DNA of 64,000 bases from Hymenobacter sp. BT559. Its GTDB lineage: Bacteria; Bacteroidota; Bacteroidia; Cytophagales; Hymenobacteraceae. The stretch is from positions 62,001 through 126,000 of the forward strand of contig NZ_JAGETY010000004.1 in NCBI RefSeq assembly GCF_017571525.1, given 5' to 3'. Positions 9,122 through 18,104 of the stretch are shown here, piece after piece; position 1 is the stretch's first letter, and every line of letters starts with the position of its first letter. Made by a program: the position numbers and the translations under genes. The notes under the pieces are model-generated. The model was not told the origin of the DNA. It searched no databases and saw only the letters and a program-made list of their open reading frames with translations.

Positions 9122-10225
9122 ATGCCTACCAAGCCACTGGCCACCATTGTAGCTCTCTTCTTTCCACTGCTGCTAGGCCGGCTGGCGGTAGCCCAGGCCC
9201 CGGCGCCGCTGCGGGTGGGCATCGCTGGCCTCACCCACACGCACGTGCACGGCATCCTGGGCCGGGCCAAGCGCGGCGATATCGTGATTGTGGGTATTGC
9301 CGAGCCCAACCGCGAGCTGGCCCAGCGCTACTTGCAGCAGTACGGCCTGCCTATGTCCTTGGTCTACAACTCGCTGGCCGAAATGCTGGCCAAAACCAAG
9401 CCCGAAGCCGTGACGGCCTTCGGCAGCATCTACCAGCACCTGGAAGTGGTGCAAACGTGCGCGCCTAAAGGCATTCACGTGATGGTGGAGAAGCCGCTGG
9501 CCGTGAACATGGACCATGCCCGCCAGATGCAGGCCCTGGCCCAGAAGCACCACATTCACCTGCTTACCAACTACGAAACCACCTGGTACGGCTCCAACCG
9601 CGAGGTGTATCAGCTGGTCCAGAACAAGGCCCTCGGCGATGTGCGCCGGATAGTGGCCCACGACGGCCACCAGGGCCCCAAGGAAATTGGCGTCAATAAG
9701 GAGTTTCTCGACTGGCTCACCGACCCCGTGCAGAATGGCGGCGGGGCCCTGCCCGACTTTGGCTGCTACGGCGCCGACCTCATGACCTGGCTTATGCACG
9801 GCGAGCGGCCCTTGTCGGTTACGGCCAGCGCTTTGCACATCAAGCCCGATGTGTACCCCAAAGTGGAGGACGACGTGACGATTTTGGTCAACTACCCCAA
9901 GGCCCAAGGCGTCATTCAGGCGTCGTGGAACTGGCCCTACGCCCGCAAAGACCTCGAAGTGTATGGCCAGACCGGCTCGGCCATTGCCCTCGACCGCGAC
10001 CATGTGCGCGTGCGCCGCGCCGAAAAAGACCCTGCGAAAGACGAAACCGTGGCCGCGCCCCCGGCGCCCTACGATGAGCCCTTCGCCTACCTGGCGGCCG
10101 TGGTGCGCGGCACCGCGCCCGAAGACGTGCTTTCATCGCTGCCCACCAACATGCTGGTGGTGGAGATTCTCGACGCGGCCCGGCAGTCTATCAAAGAGGG
10201 CAAAACCGTGCAGCTACCGCGCTAG
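9122..10225 (+). CDS. Gfo/Idh/MocA family oxidoreductase, exported
   Basis: A 367-residue NAD(P)-dependent dehydrogenase-like protein. The ATG at 9122 starts a signal peptide (MPTKPLATIVALFFPLLLG, then an AVAQA cleavage region); an upstream ATG at 9095 is not needed. The Rossmann motif VGIAGLTHTHVHG follows, then the family motif VEKPLAVNMDHARQ and a catalytic-face stretch GGGALPDFGCYGADL. It is divergent from the DUF1080 gene, and together with the other two dehydrogenases nearby suggests periplasmic sugar oxidation. Unlike the neighbour at 6137 it has a Sec-type leader with no twin arginine. Confidence 0.87.
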   Translation: MPTKPLATIVALFFPLLLGRLAVAQAPAPLRVGIAGLTHTHVHGILGRAKRGDIVIVGIAEPNRELAQRYLQQYGLPMSLVYNSLAEMLAKTKPEAVTAFGSIYQHLEVVQTCAPKGIHVMVEKPLAVNMDHARQMQALAQKHHIHLLTNYETTWYGSNREVYQLVQNKALGDVRRIVAHDGHQGPKEIGVNKEFLDWLTDPVQNGGGALPDFGCYGADLMTWLMHGERPLSVTASALHIKPDVYPKVEDDVTILVNYPKAQGVIQASWNWPYARKDLEVYGQTGSAIALDRDHVRVRRAEKDPAKDETVAAPPAPYDEPFAYLAAVVRGTAPEDVLSSLPTNMLVVEILDAARQSIKEGKTVQLPR

Positions 10226-10232
10226 CCCCTCC

Positions 10233-11213
10233 TTACTCGCCGGGATAGCGCAGGCCAATTTCGGCCCGCACGGCGTCGAGCGTGCGCATCAGGTCAAGGC
10301 TGAAGGCGAGCGGCAGCAGCGGGCTTTCGGCTAGGCCCTGCGCCAGGCATTCTTGCACGTGGGCGGCCTCGTAGTGGTAGCCCAGGCCGGTTTTCGGGTA
10401 CGGAATTACTTCTATTTCCTGCCCCGGACGGTGAATTTCCAGGCCGCTAGGGGCATGAAACCGACCCATAAGGTGCAGTTGGCCGGTGGCGCCATAAAGC
10501 ACGCAATTGTTGTTGCTGGTGGCTGCTATCGTAGAAAACAAGCTGGCTGTGGCGCCACTGGCGTAGGCCAGCGCCATTGCACAATTCTGGTCGACGCCGG
10601 TAGGCGCGGGCGTAGCCACGGCGCGCACCGTGGCCGGCACACCAAGAAATAATTGACTGATAAACAGCGGATAAACTCCGATGTCGAGCAGCGAGCCACC
10701 GGCCAGCGCGGGGGCAAATAGCCGCGACTCGGGCTTAAAATCAGTGATGAAGCCGAAGTCGGCCGCCAGGTGCTTTACCTCACCGATAGTGCCGGCCTGC
10801 ACCAGCTCCAACGCCTGCTTAATGGCCGGGAAGAAGCGCGTCCAGAACGCTTCCATCAGAAACACGCCGTTTTGCTGGGCTGCCTGCACCATTTCCTCAG
10901 CCTGGCGGACGTTCTGGGCGAAGGCTTTTTCGCAAAGCACGGGCAGGCCGCCGCGCAGGCACAACAGCGCGTGAGCGTGGTGCTCAGAGTGCGGCGTGGC
11001 AATGTACACGGCGTCGATATCGGGCACGGACAGCAATTCTTCATAGCTACCCACGGCATGGGCCGCGCCGTGCGCAGCGGCAAAATCCTGGGCCTTGGCC
11101 AGGCTGCGCGAGGCTACGGCGTGCAGACGCGCCTGTGGCACCAGGGCCAGGTCGGCGGCAAACTTGTGGGCGATGTTGCCCAGGCCCAGAATGGCCCAGT
11201 TGAAGGTGCGCAT
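10233..11213 (-). CDS. Gfo/Idh/MocA family oxidoreductase, cytosolic
   Basis: A 326-residue dehydrogenase without a signal peptide. The N-terminal FNWAILGLGNIAHKFAADL is the dinucleotide-binding turn (GLGNIA). CEKAFAQNVRQAEEM replaces the usual EKP motif with EKA, a variant seen in the trans-1,2-dihydrobenzene-1,2-diol dehydrogenase-like subgroup. MEAFWTRFFP is also characteristic of that subgroup. It is convergent with the preceding dehydrogenase gene, with only 7 bp between their stops. Substrate unknown, probably a sugar or diol. Confidence 0.87.
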   Translation of the reverse strand: MRTFNWAILGLGNIAHKFAADLALVPQARLHAVASRSLAKAQDFAAAHGAAHAVGSYEELLSVPDIDAVYIATPHSEHHAHALLCLRGGLPVLCEKAFAQNVRQAEEMVQAAQQNGVFLMEAFWTRFFPAIKQALELVQAGTIGEVKHLAADFGFITDFKPESRLFAPALAGGSLLDIGVYPLFISQLFLGVPATVRAVATPAPTGVDQNCAMALAYASGATASLFSTIAATSNNNCVLYGATGQLHLMGRFHAPSGLEIHRPGQEIEVIPYPKTGLGYHYEAAHVQECLAQGLAESPLLPLAFSLDLMRTLDAVRAEIGLRYPGE

Positions 11214-11403
11214 GCGCTAGCTGGCGAAGAGTGAATGGCGGCGCAAGGTACCAGCGGCCTGGCTGAACGCGGACCCGGGCAGCCCGCTTTTTTCGCCCTG
11301 GCTAGCCCCCCAAATAAGCCCGACAAGGCAGGCAGCGCGGCAACGGTAGCCCGGTGCCGCTCGTTTAGCCAGTCTACGCTTTTCTATTTTCCTTATCCAC
11401 ATC

Positions 11404-12402
11404 ATGCACGAAGAACAAAACCTCAGTCGGCGCGCTGTGCTGGGCGGCCTGGGGGCCAGCCTCGCGGTAGCCGCCGTGGCGCCCCTCGAGGGCGTGGCCA
11501 GCCCGGCAGCGGCCACCCCGGCTGCCCTGGTCAATCCCGTTACGAAGTATCCTAAGCCGCCGTTTAAGGGCCAGTCGCAGCCGTTTCCGGGGCTAGCCAG
11601 CCAAATGGACCCGCGCCCCGACCACGGCGAAACCAGCTACAAGGGTTCGGGCCGCCTGGCCGGCCGCAAGGCCCTCATCACGGGCGGCGACTCGGGTATG
11701 GGCCGCGCGGCTGCCATCGCCTACGCCCGCGAAGGCGCCGACGTGGCCATCAACTACCTACCGGCTGAAGAGGCCGATGCCAAGGAAGTTATCGCGCTGA
11801 TTAAGAAGGAAGGCCGCAAAGGCATCGCCATTCCCGGCGACCTGCGCGAGGAAGCTTTCTGTCAAAAGCTAGTGGCCGAGGCCGTACGCCAGCTTGGCGG
11901 GCTCGATATTGTGGTGAACAACGCCGGCCGGCAGCAGCAGCGCCAGTCCATCCTGGACCTTACCACCGAGGATTTCGACGCCACGATGAAAACCAACATC
12001 TACGCGCCGTTCTGGATTATTAAGGCTGCTCTGCCGCACCTGGCGCCCGGCTCGGCCATCATCGGCACTACCTCCGAGCAGGCCTATGACCCTAGTCCCA
12101 ATCTCTACGACTACGCCCAGACCAAGGCTGCCACGATGAACTACGTGAAATCCCTGGCCAAGCAGCTGGCCCCTAAGGGCATTCGCGTCAACGGCGTGGC
12201 GCCCGGTCCCATCTGGACGCCCTTGCAGGTGGCGGGCGGCTCGACTCAGGAAAACCTCAAGGAGTTTGGAGGCAAAACGCCGATGGGCCGCCCCGGCCAG
12301 CCTGCCGAGCTGGCGTCTATCTACGTGCAGCTCGCTGCGGCCGATGCCAGCTACGCCACCGGGCAGGTCTATGGCTCGGCCGGCGGCGGCGGGCAGCCCT
12401 AG
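11404..12402 (+). CDS. SDR family oxidoreductase with Tat-like leader
   Basis: A 332-residue short-chain dehydrogenase resembling the YghA/YhdF stress-associated group. The N-terminus has a twin-arginine-like stretch (LSRRAVLGGLGASLAVAAVA), so it may be exported. The cofactor motif is TGGDSGMGRAAA, the structural motif NNAGRQQ, and the active site combines a serine in GTTSEQ with Y-x3-K in YDYAQTKAA. C-terminal GQVYGSAGGGG is typical of the group. It is convergent with the elaA gene, with a 27-bp palindrome between them. Physiological substrate unknown. Confidence 0.88.
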   Translation: MHEEQNLSRRAVLGGLGASLAVAAVAPLEGVASPAAATPAALVNPVTKYPKPPFKGQSQPFPGLASQMDPRPDHGETSYKGSGRLAGRKALITGGDSGMGRAAAIAYAREGADVAINYLPAEEADAKEVIALIKKEGRKGIAIPGDLREEAFCQKLVAEAVRQLGGLDIVVNNAGRQQQRQSILDLTTEDFDATMKTNIYAPFWIIKAALPHLAPGSAIIGTTSEQAYDPSPNLYDYAQTKAATMNYVKSLAKQLAPKGIRVNGVAPGPIWTPLQVAGGSTQENLKEFGGKTPMGRPGQPAELASIYVQLAAADASYATGQVYGSAGGGGQP

Positions 12403-12417
12403 CGTTTTGAGTGAGCA

Positions 12418-12444
12418 GTTAGCAGTGAACAGTTCACTGCTAAC
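12418..12444. repeat. Perfect 27-bp palindrome (family E)
   Basis: GTTAGCAGTGAAC-A-GTTCACTGCTAAC, 13-bp perfect arms, lies between convergent SDR and elaA genes. It shares the AGCAGTGAACAGT word with the repeat at 4975-5062. It may act as a transcription end signal, although no T-run is present. Confidence 0.7.
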
Positions 12445-12445
12445 A

Positions 12446-12895
12446 CTAGGGGCGCAGCATGTACAGGTGCGGAATACCGTCTTCGAGGTAGCCTTCTACT
12501 TGCTGCACGAAGCCGAAGCTTTCGTAAAATGCCTGCAGGTATTGCTGCGCCCCAATCTTGATAGGCTGCGCCCCGAATCGCGCTTCGCACTCGGCCAGGG
12601 CCTGGGTGAGCAGCTGCCGGCCTAGCCCCGCGCGCCGGTAGCGGGGCGAAGTCACCACCCGCCCAATGCTCACTTGCGCATAGCTGCGCCCGGCTTCAAA
12701 TAGCCGGGCGTAAGCGGCCAGCTCGCCGGTTGAGGTGTGCCCCAGCAGGTGGTAGGCCACTTGGTCTTGCCCGTCAATATCCTGAAACGGGCAGGTTTGC
12801 TCCACTACGAAAACTTCGCTGCGGAGCTGCAGCAGGGCGTAAAGCTCGGCCAGGGTAAGGGCCTCAAAGGGTTTGGTGGTCCAGGAAATCGTCAT
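12446..12895 (-). CDS. elaA: GNAT acetyltransferase, ElaA family
   Basis: A 149-residue acetyl-CoA-dependent N-acetyltransferase. ElaA family features are clear: LYALLQLRSEVFVVEQTCPF near the N-terminus, DIDGQDQVAYHLLG, then the acetyl-CoA site SIGRVVTSPRYRRAGLGRQL, and a C-terminal AFYESFGFVQ. The ATG at 12895 gives MTISWTTKPFEALTL, the normal length; the ATG at 12937 adds an unsupported extension. The natural substrate of ElaA proteins is not established. Confidence 0.9.
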   Translation of the reverse strand: MTISWTTKPFEALTLAELYALLQLRSEVFVVEQTCPFQDIDGQDQVAYHLLGHTSTGELAAYARLFEAGRSYAQVSIGRVVTSPRYRRAGLGRQLLTQALAECEARFGAQPIKIGAQQYLQAFYESFGFVQQVEGYLEDGIPHLYMLRP

Positions 12896-13009
12896 CGGCT
12901 GCGAAAATAAGCAGGTTGGCAGCGGCCCCACCAGCAACCCCCTGCGTCCTTCTGGGTTTAGGAGGCCATTGTCTCCCTCTTTTCACTTCTTTTAACCAAG
13001 TACCTTTTC

Positions 13010-13888
13010 ATGACTATTGCTTTCCTGGGCCTGGGCAGCATGGGCGCCGCTATGGCCGCCAACCTGCTCAAGGCTGGCTTCCCGCTGACTGTTTACAACC
13101 GCACCGCCGAAAAAACCGAGCCGCTGCGCCAGCAAGGCGCTACCGTGGCCGCTAGCCCCGCTGAGGCCGTGCGTTCGGCCGATATCGTCTTCACGATGGT
13201 GACCGACGACAAGGCGCTCGAAGAGCTTACCACTGGCCCCGACGGTATCCTCACTACCCTACCCCAGGGTGCCATTCATGCCTCGTGCAGCACCGTGGCG
13301 CCCGACACCAACCGCCGCCTGGCCGAAGCACACCGCGCTCACGGCTCGTTCCTGGTGGCCTCGCCAGTGTTTGGCAAGCCCGATGTGGCGGCAGCCGGTA
13401 AGCTCTGGGTGGGCTCGTCGGGTCCGGCCGAGGCCCGCCAGCGCCTCAAGCCCGCGCAGGATGCCATCGGCCAGGGCACGCACGATTTTGGCGACGACCC
13501 CGGCGCGGCCAGCGTAGCCAAGCTCTGCGGCAATTTCCTGCTCGGCACCGTGATTGAGGGCCTAGCCGAAGCCCTGACCCTGGCCGAGAAGTGCGGCCTC
13601 GACCGCGTGGGCTTTTACGAGATGCTGACCAGCACGCTCTTCAACAACCCTATTTACAAGAGCTACGGCAAGCTCATTGCCGAGCAGCACTACCAACCGG
13701 TGGGCGCACCGCCGGCCATCATCCGCAAGGATATGAACCTTGTGGTGCAGGAGGCCTATAAGCAGGACATGCCCATGCCCTTCGCCAACATTGTGCGCGA
13801 CCGCCTCACGGCTACCGTGGCCCTGGGCGAGCCCGACGTAGACTGGGCCAGCTTCGCCAAGCGCGTGTCGGAAGACGCGGGGATGTAA
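13010..13888 (+). CDS. NAD(P)-dependent beta-hydroxyacid dehydrogenase
   Basis: A 292-residue member of the 3-hydroxyisobutyrate dehydrogenase family. The N-terminus IAFLGLGSMGAAMAANLLKAG is the conserved dinucleotide fold and family signature, STVAPDTNRRLA is the substrate-binding region, and the catalytic lysine lies in AKLCGNFLLGTVIEGLAEA. Length and domain order are normal. Substrates in the family range from hydroxyisobutyrate to tartronate semialdehyde and glyoxylate. Nothing adjacent identifies the one used here. Confidence 0.9.
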   Translation: MTIAFLGLGSMGAAMAANLLKAGFPLTVYNRTAEKTEPLRQQGATVAASPAEAVRSADIVFTMVTDDKALEELTTGPDGILTTLPQGAIHASCSTVAPDTNRRLAEAHRAHGSFLVASPVFGKPDVAAAGKLWVGSSGPAEARQRLKPAQDAIGQGTHDFGDDPGAASVAKLCGNFLLGTVIEGLAEALTLAEKCGLDRVGFYEMLTSTLFNNPIYKSYGKLIAEQHYQPVGAPPAIIRKDMNLVVQEAYKQDMPMPFANIVRDRLTATVALGEPDVDWASFAKRVSEDAGM

Positions 13889-13889
13889 A

Positions 13890-13976
13890 AATGGTTACTT
13901 GATAAATGGTCAATGGTTAATGCCGTTCAGAACTGAAGAACGACATTAACCATTGACCATTTATCAAGTAACCATT
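13890..13976. repeat. Long hairpin with 33-bp perfect arms
   Basis: Arms 13890-13922 and 13944-13976 are perfectly complementary, with a further CGTTC/GAACG pairing after one mismatch. The arms contain repeated words ATGGTTA, ATGGTCA and ATGGTTA and are much richer in A/T than the flanks. No T-run follows. It lies between a convergent dehydrogenase and fasciclin gene. Confidence 0.9.
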
Positions 13977-13981
13977 AAGTA

Positions 13982-14623
13982 CTATTTCGCGAGCGGCAGC
14001 ACTACGGTATCAATCACGTGGGTCACCCCGTTTTTGGAGATTACGTCGGCGATTTGCACGGTTGCGGGGGCATCCTTGCCGTTGCCTACCATCACTTTAC
14101 CGTCTTTAACCATCATGTGCAGCTTCTCGCCGTTCACGGTAGTCAGTTCCTGGCCGTCCTTGAGGTCGGCGGCCACGAGGCGGCCGGGAATGACGTGGTA
14201 GGTGAGCACGCCCTTAAGCTTGGCGGCGTTGGCGGGGTCTTGCAGGGCAGCCACTGCCGCTTTCGGCAGCTTGTCGAAGGCCGCGTTGGTGGGGGCGAAT
14301 ACGGTGAAGGGGCCAGGACCCTTCAGGGTTTCGACCAGGCCAGCCTGCTTGACAAGCGCTACCAGCGTGCTCACGCTTTTGGCACCCATCGCGTTGTCAA
14401 CGATGTCTTTGTCGGCCGTCATGGCCACGCCATCTACCATTACGCCGCCGGGCTTGGCCATGCGTGCCGAGTCGCCGGCCATGGCGGCTACCGAGTCGGC
14501 GGGATTAGCGGTGCTGGCCTCGGTAGTGGTGGTGCTGGTTTCGGTGGTTTTGTCGCTGCCGCAGCTGGTCAGGCCTAGCGACAGGGCGAGCGCCGTAGCC
14601 AGGGGGAAGAAAATCTTCTTCAT
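13982..14623 (-). CDS. Fasciclin-domain lipoprotein
   Basis: A 213-residue lipoprotein: leader MKKIFFPLATALALSLGLTS followed by C21, then a Thr/Ala/Ser-rich linker of about 60 residues, then one fasciclin (FAS1) domain. The domain carries VSTLVALVKQAGLVETLKG, then FTVFAPTNAAFDKLP, the classical FAS1 core, and ends in GVTHVIDTVVLP. FAS1 domains mediate adhesion or cell-surface interactions; in Bacteroidota they are commonly surface or periplasmic lipoproteins. A single gene with its own hairpin downstream. Confidence 0.93.
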   Translation of the reverse strand: MKKIFFPLATALALSLGLTSCGSDKTTETSTTTTEASTANPADSVAAMAGDSARMAKPGGVMVDGVAMTADKDIVDNAMGAKSVSTLVALVKQAGLVETLKGPGPFTVFAPTNAAFDKLPKAAVAALQDPANAAKLKGVLTYHVIPGRLVAADLKDGQELTTVNGEKLHMMVKDGKVMVGNGKDAPATVQIADVISKNGVTHVIDTVVLPLAK

Positions 14624-14724
14624 GAAAAAAGAGTAGAATTAAGGGTTTGGAAAAACATCCGGCTAGCCTTACGTAATAGCTAGGCCCGGCGGTTCGCTTA
14701 AACCCCGGCCCGCGGCGGGCTGTT

Positions 14725-14732
14725 TACCTTCG
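14725..14732 (+). promoter_or_regulatory. -7 box for the cyclophilin gene
   Basis: TACCTTCG, a TAnnTTTG variant that recurs upstream of genes at 49171 and 60530. It lies 60 bases before the preferred ATG (14792) and 3 bases before an alternative ATG at 14735. Confidence 0.4.
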
Positions 14733-14791
14733 CAATGCCCAGCCAGCCTAAGCTGGGCCGTTTCCCACCCTTCACTTCAGGTTATTTTTCG

Positions 14792-15259
14792 ATGAAAACC
14801 GCTGAAATCCACACGCCTAAGGGCGTTATGAAAGTCGAGTTCTACGAGCAGGACGCGCCCAATACTGTGAAGAACTTCACTGACCTGGCCAAGAAAGGCT
14901 TCTACGACGGCACCACCTTCCACCGCGTTATCCCGAATTTTGTGATTCAGGGCGGCGACCCCAACACCAAGCCCGGCGCCAAGGGCATGCCCGGCACCGG
15001 CGGCCCCGGCTACAAAATCGACTGCGAAACCAGCGGCGGCCATCAGTACCACGAGCGCGGCGCCCTCAGCATGGCGCACGCCGGCAAAAACACCGGCGGC
15101 TCGCAGTTTTTCATCGTGCACAGCCGCGACAATACCGCCCACCTCGACCGCGTGCACACGGTATTTGGCAAAGTGGTAGAAGGCCTGGACGTAATCGACC
15201 AGATTAAGCCCAATGACACGATTGAGAAAATCGTGGTGAAGGACGACGCCCAAGGCTAA
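14792..15259 (+). CDS. Peptidyl-prolyl cis-trans isomerase, cyclophilin type
   Basis: A 155-residue cyclophilin that catalyses proline isomerisation. The active-site signature is intact: [15 protein letters not shown] with the catalytic arginine, then the [19 protein letters not shown] block and [15 protein letters not shown]. No signal peptide, so cytosolic. The ATG at 14792 gives [17 protein letters not shown], the usual start; an ATG at 14735 in the same frame would add 19 residues and lies directly behind the -7 box, so a leaderless longer form cannot be excluded. A bidirectional terminator follows. Confidence 0.92.
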   Translation: MKTAEIHTPKGVMKVEFYEQDAPNTVKNFTDLAKKGFYDGTTFHRVIPNFVIQGGDPNTKPGAKGMPGTGGPGYKIDCETSGGHQYHERGALSMAHAGKNTGGSQFFIVHSRDNTAHLDRVHTVFGKVVEGLDVIDQIKPNDTIEKIVVKDDAQG

Positions 15260-15297
15260 TACCTTAGTGCAAGTTCGTCTTTACACCTTAGCTGGAC

Positions 15298-15339
15298 ACT
15301 AAAAAAGGCCCTACCAATAATGGCAGGGCCTTTTTTAGT
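15298..15339. terminator. Bidirectional intrinsic terminator
   Basis: ACTAAAAAAGGCCCT and its perfect 15-bp complement flank a 12-base loop, with A- and T-runs inside the arms. It separates the convergent cyclophilin and AAA+ ATPase genes. Confidence 0.9.
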
Positions 15340-15367
15340 AATTGCATAATTAGCGTTCAGCCACCAC

Positions 15368-16888
15368 CTAACGGCGACGGCGCGGCTTTTGCTCCTCGTC
15401 GTCATCGTCATCATCGCCGAAGCTGGGCATGGTGAACATCGACGACAGCAGGTCCTTGAACTGGGCGCCGGCCGTGAGCTTATTGCGCGAGATGAGCGAG
15501 TGCTCGGCTAGCCCGTGCAGCAGGAATTCCATAAGGAAATAGGTCGTTTCGACGTCCTCGTTGGGGTGCAGCTCTTTCACGATGTCGCGCAGGCCGGGCA
15601 CTTTGTCGAGGGCGGCGCGGTAGTCGGCGGTGCTGGCATCGCTGAGGATGTCGAGCGTGTTGCCATTGCCAAACCACTCCTGCACCGTTTTGTAGGGGCT
15701 AGGGCGGTTTTTGAGCTTCTTCGACTTGTCAGGGTCAGGGAAGTAGTTGAGGAACAGCGTGCGGATGGCTTTGCCCATAAGCTTCTCGGCCACAATGCCC
15801 GCGCCTTCCTGCTCGCCTTCATACACCAGCTCTACCTTGCCGGTGATGGCGGGCACGGCCGAGATGAAGTCGGCCACGCGCACGTAAGTCGTGGTTTCAC
15901 CGTTGATGAGCGCCCGGCGCTCGGCGCCGGCAATCACCTGCTCGTAGGCCGAGATGGTGAGGCGGGCCGACACGCCCGACTTGGCATCCACAAACTCGGA
16001 GCCGCGGGCCTCTACGGCCACCTGCTCCACGAGGTCGTGGGTTATCTCATTGGTTGTCACTAGGCCGCGCTGCTCTTCCTTGATGCGCGCCTCCTGCTTG
16101 GTGATGCGCTTGCCGATTTCAATCGACTTGGGGTAGTGCGTAATAATCTGCGCGTCGATGCGGTCCTTTAAGGGCGTCACGATGCTGCCACGGTTGGTAT
16201 AGTCCTCGGGGTTGGCCGTGAACACAAACTGAATATCGAGCGGCAAACGCACCTTGAAACCGCGAATCTGAATGTCGCCTTCCTGCAAGATATTGAACAG
16301 TGATACCTGAATGCGCGCCTGCAAGTCGGGCAATTCGTTGATAACGAAAATGCCGCGATGTGCCCTGGGTATCAAGCCAAAGTGAATCACGCGCTCATCC
16401 GAGTACGGCAGCTTGAGCGTGGCGGCCTTGATGGGGTCGGCATCGCCGATGAGGTCGGCCACCGTCACATCGGGCGTGGCTAGCTTCTCGGTGTAGCGGG
16501 CATCGCGGCCCAGCCACTCGATGGGCGTGTCGTCGCCTTTCTCCTCAATGAGGTTTTTGGCGTAAATCGACAGCGGCTGCATGGGGTCGTCGTTCAGCTC
16601 CGAGCCCTTCACCACCGGCACGAAGGGGTCGAGCAGGTTGATGAGCAGGCGGGCTATACGGGTTTTGGCCTGGCCACGCAGGCCTAGTAGGTTGATGTGG
16701 TGCCCGGCCAGGATGGCGCGCTGCAGTTCGGGTATCACGGTTTCTTCGTAGCCGAAGATGCCCGGAAACACGTCTTCCTTGTTTTTGAGTTTAGCGATGA
16801 GGTTATCCCGCAGCTCTTGTTTTACGGTGCGGGGCTGGTAACCACTGGCGCGGAGTTGGCCCAGGGTGCGGATAGTTTCGTGCTGCAT
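15368..16888 (-). CDS. MoxR/ChlI-like AAA+ ATPase
   Basis: A 506-residue AAA+ ATPase of the magnesium chelatase I / MoxR superfamily. The P-loop is GLRGQAKT at residues 69-76, the Walker B region FVINELPDL at 181-189, and a sensor-like FVFTANPEDYTNRG follows. The C-terminus ends in an Asp/Glu run then an Arg run. Such ATPases work with a VWA-domain partner in metal insertion or protein remodelling. The likely partner is the VWA gene at 18640-19749 on the same strand; two opposite-strand genes lie between them. No chlorophyll or cobalamin genes are nearby, so a true metal chelatase role is not supported. Confidence 0.85.
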   Translation of the reverse strand: MQHETIRTLGQLRASGYQPRTVKQELRDNLIAKLKNKEDVFPGIFGYEETVIPELQRAILAGHHINLLGLRGQAKTRIARLLINLLDPFVPVVKGSELNDDPMQPLSIYAKNLIEEKGDDTPIEWLGRDARYTEKLATPDVTVADLIGDADPIKAATLKLPYSDERVIHFGLIPRAHRGIFVINELPDLQARIQVSLFNILQEGDIQIRGFKVRLPLDIQFVFTANPEDYTNRGSIVTPLKDRIDAQIITHYPKSIEIGKRITKQEARIKEEQRGLVTTNEITHDLVEQVAVEARGSEFVDAKSGVSARLTISAYEQVIAGAERRALINGETTTYVRVADFISAVPAITGKVELVYEGEQEGAGIVAEKLMGKAIRTLFLNYFPDPDKSKKLKNRPSPYKTVQEWFGNGNTLDILSDASTADYRAALDKVPGLRDIVKELHPNEDVETTYFLMEFLLHGLAEHSLISRNKLTAGAQFKDLLSSMFTMPSFGDDDDDDEEQKPRRRR

Positions 16889-17098
16889 AAAGAAGAATTG
16901 GCGGAAGGGAGCTTCCGGCTTACTTAACTCCGAAACAGTAGCTGAGGTTCAGCCAATGGCCTGTGCACTCTTCCGGAGCAGCTGGTGGCCGGGGAGGGCA
17001 GCGATAGAACGAAAGTGCTATTTGATTTCGGGCGCGGCGTGTAGTACTTGCCGCCCTGGTTTTCATCTCCTTAAGCGGGCGTTGCCCTCCTCCCAACT

Positions 17099-18064
17099 AT
17101 GAAAAAAACGCTACGCCTGCTGAGCTGGGCTGCCGGGCTGCTGGTGCTGGCGGCGGCCGGCTTTGCCGCCTATGTTAGCCTGCGCGGGGTGCCCCGGTAC
17201 CCTGTGCCAACGGTGGGCCAGGTGCTGCCCAGCACTCCGGCCCGGCTGGCACACGGCGAGCAGCTGGCCACCATGATGTGCATGCACTGCCACCGCGACC
17301 CGGCTACCAATACGTTCAGCGGCCGGGCCTTACCCGAGGTTGGCACTGCCCTAGGCCAGCTGCACTCGGCCAATATCACCCAAGACCCGGTTTATGGGAT
17401 AGGCAAGTGGACCGACGTGCAGCTGGTGGGCCTGCTGCGCACCGGTATCGGCGCCGATGGCCGCATGCGCCTGGTTATGCCGCACTTCGCCTACCTGAGC
17501 GATGAAGACGCGGCTAGCCTCGTGGCCTTCTTGCGCTCGGGCGATGCCCTGGTGCGTGCTACGCCCACCGCCCAGGGTCCGCAGCAGGTATCGTTTCTGG
17601 CCAAGGCGCTCACTAACACCGTTATGAAGCCGACGCCCCTGCTGGCGCACCCTGCCGATGCGCCGCCCGCCACCGACCCCGTAGCCCTGGGCCATTACCT
17701 GGTAGTAGCTCGCTACCAGTGCTACTACTGCCACTCCCGCGACTTTAGCACCATCAACCAAGCCCACCCCGAGCAGTCGGAGAACTACCTTGGCGGGGGC
17801 AATGCCATGCTGGGCGACAAGCTGGAGCCCCGCGTGAGCCGCAACCTAACCATGGACCCCGAAACCGGCCTGGGCGACTGGTCGGAGGCTCAGTTCAGTC
17901 GAGCCATTCAGGCTGGTATGTCGCCTCACGGCCCGCTCTATGAACCCATGCCTAAGTTTACTGCCCTCACCAACGAGGAAGCCCACGCCATTTGGGCTTA
18001 TCTGCAAACGGTGCCGAAAATCAGAAACGCCACGCCTGAGGACGGCGCCCTGGCCGGCCGCTAG
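17099..18064 (+). CDS. Dihaem cytochrome c, membrane-anchored
   Basis: A 321-residue periplasmic electron carrier. An N-terminal hydrophobic segment (LLSWAAGLLVLAAAGFAAYV) acts as anchor or signal. Two haem c sites are present: CMHCH (around residue 61) and CYYCH (around residue 209), each followed by a methionine-rich axial-ligand region. The arrangement of two cytochrome c domains is like the c-type subunits of alcohol or sugar dehydrogenases. With the downstream cupin gene it forms a plus-strand pair inserted between the AAA+ and VWA genes. Confidence 0.9.
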   Translation: MKKTLRLLSWAAGLLVLAAAGFAAYVSLRGVPRYPVPTVGQVLPSTPARLAHGEQLATMMCMHCHRDPATNTFSGRALPEVGTALGQLHSANITQDPVYGIGKWTDVQLVGLLRTGIGADGRMRLVMPHFAYLSDEDAASLVAFLRSGDALVRATPTAQGPQQVSFLAKALTNTVMKPTPLLAHPADAPPATDPVALGHYLVVARYQCYYCHSRDFSTINQAHPEQSENYLGGGNAMLGDKLEPRVSRNLTMDPETGLGDWSEAQFSRAIQAGMSPHGPLYEPMPKFTALTNEEAHAIWAYLQTVPKIRNATPEDGALAGR

Positions 18065-18104
18065 GGGCCGGGTGGCTTAACGCAGCTACGCTAGCCTATT
18101 CCCG

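Noticed and set aside
15368..16888. True magnesium chelatase for chlorophyll
   Set aside because: No pigment or cobalamin genes are nearby; MoxR/VWA pairs of this type are common in non-photosynthetic Bacteroidota.
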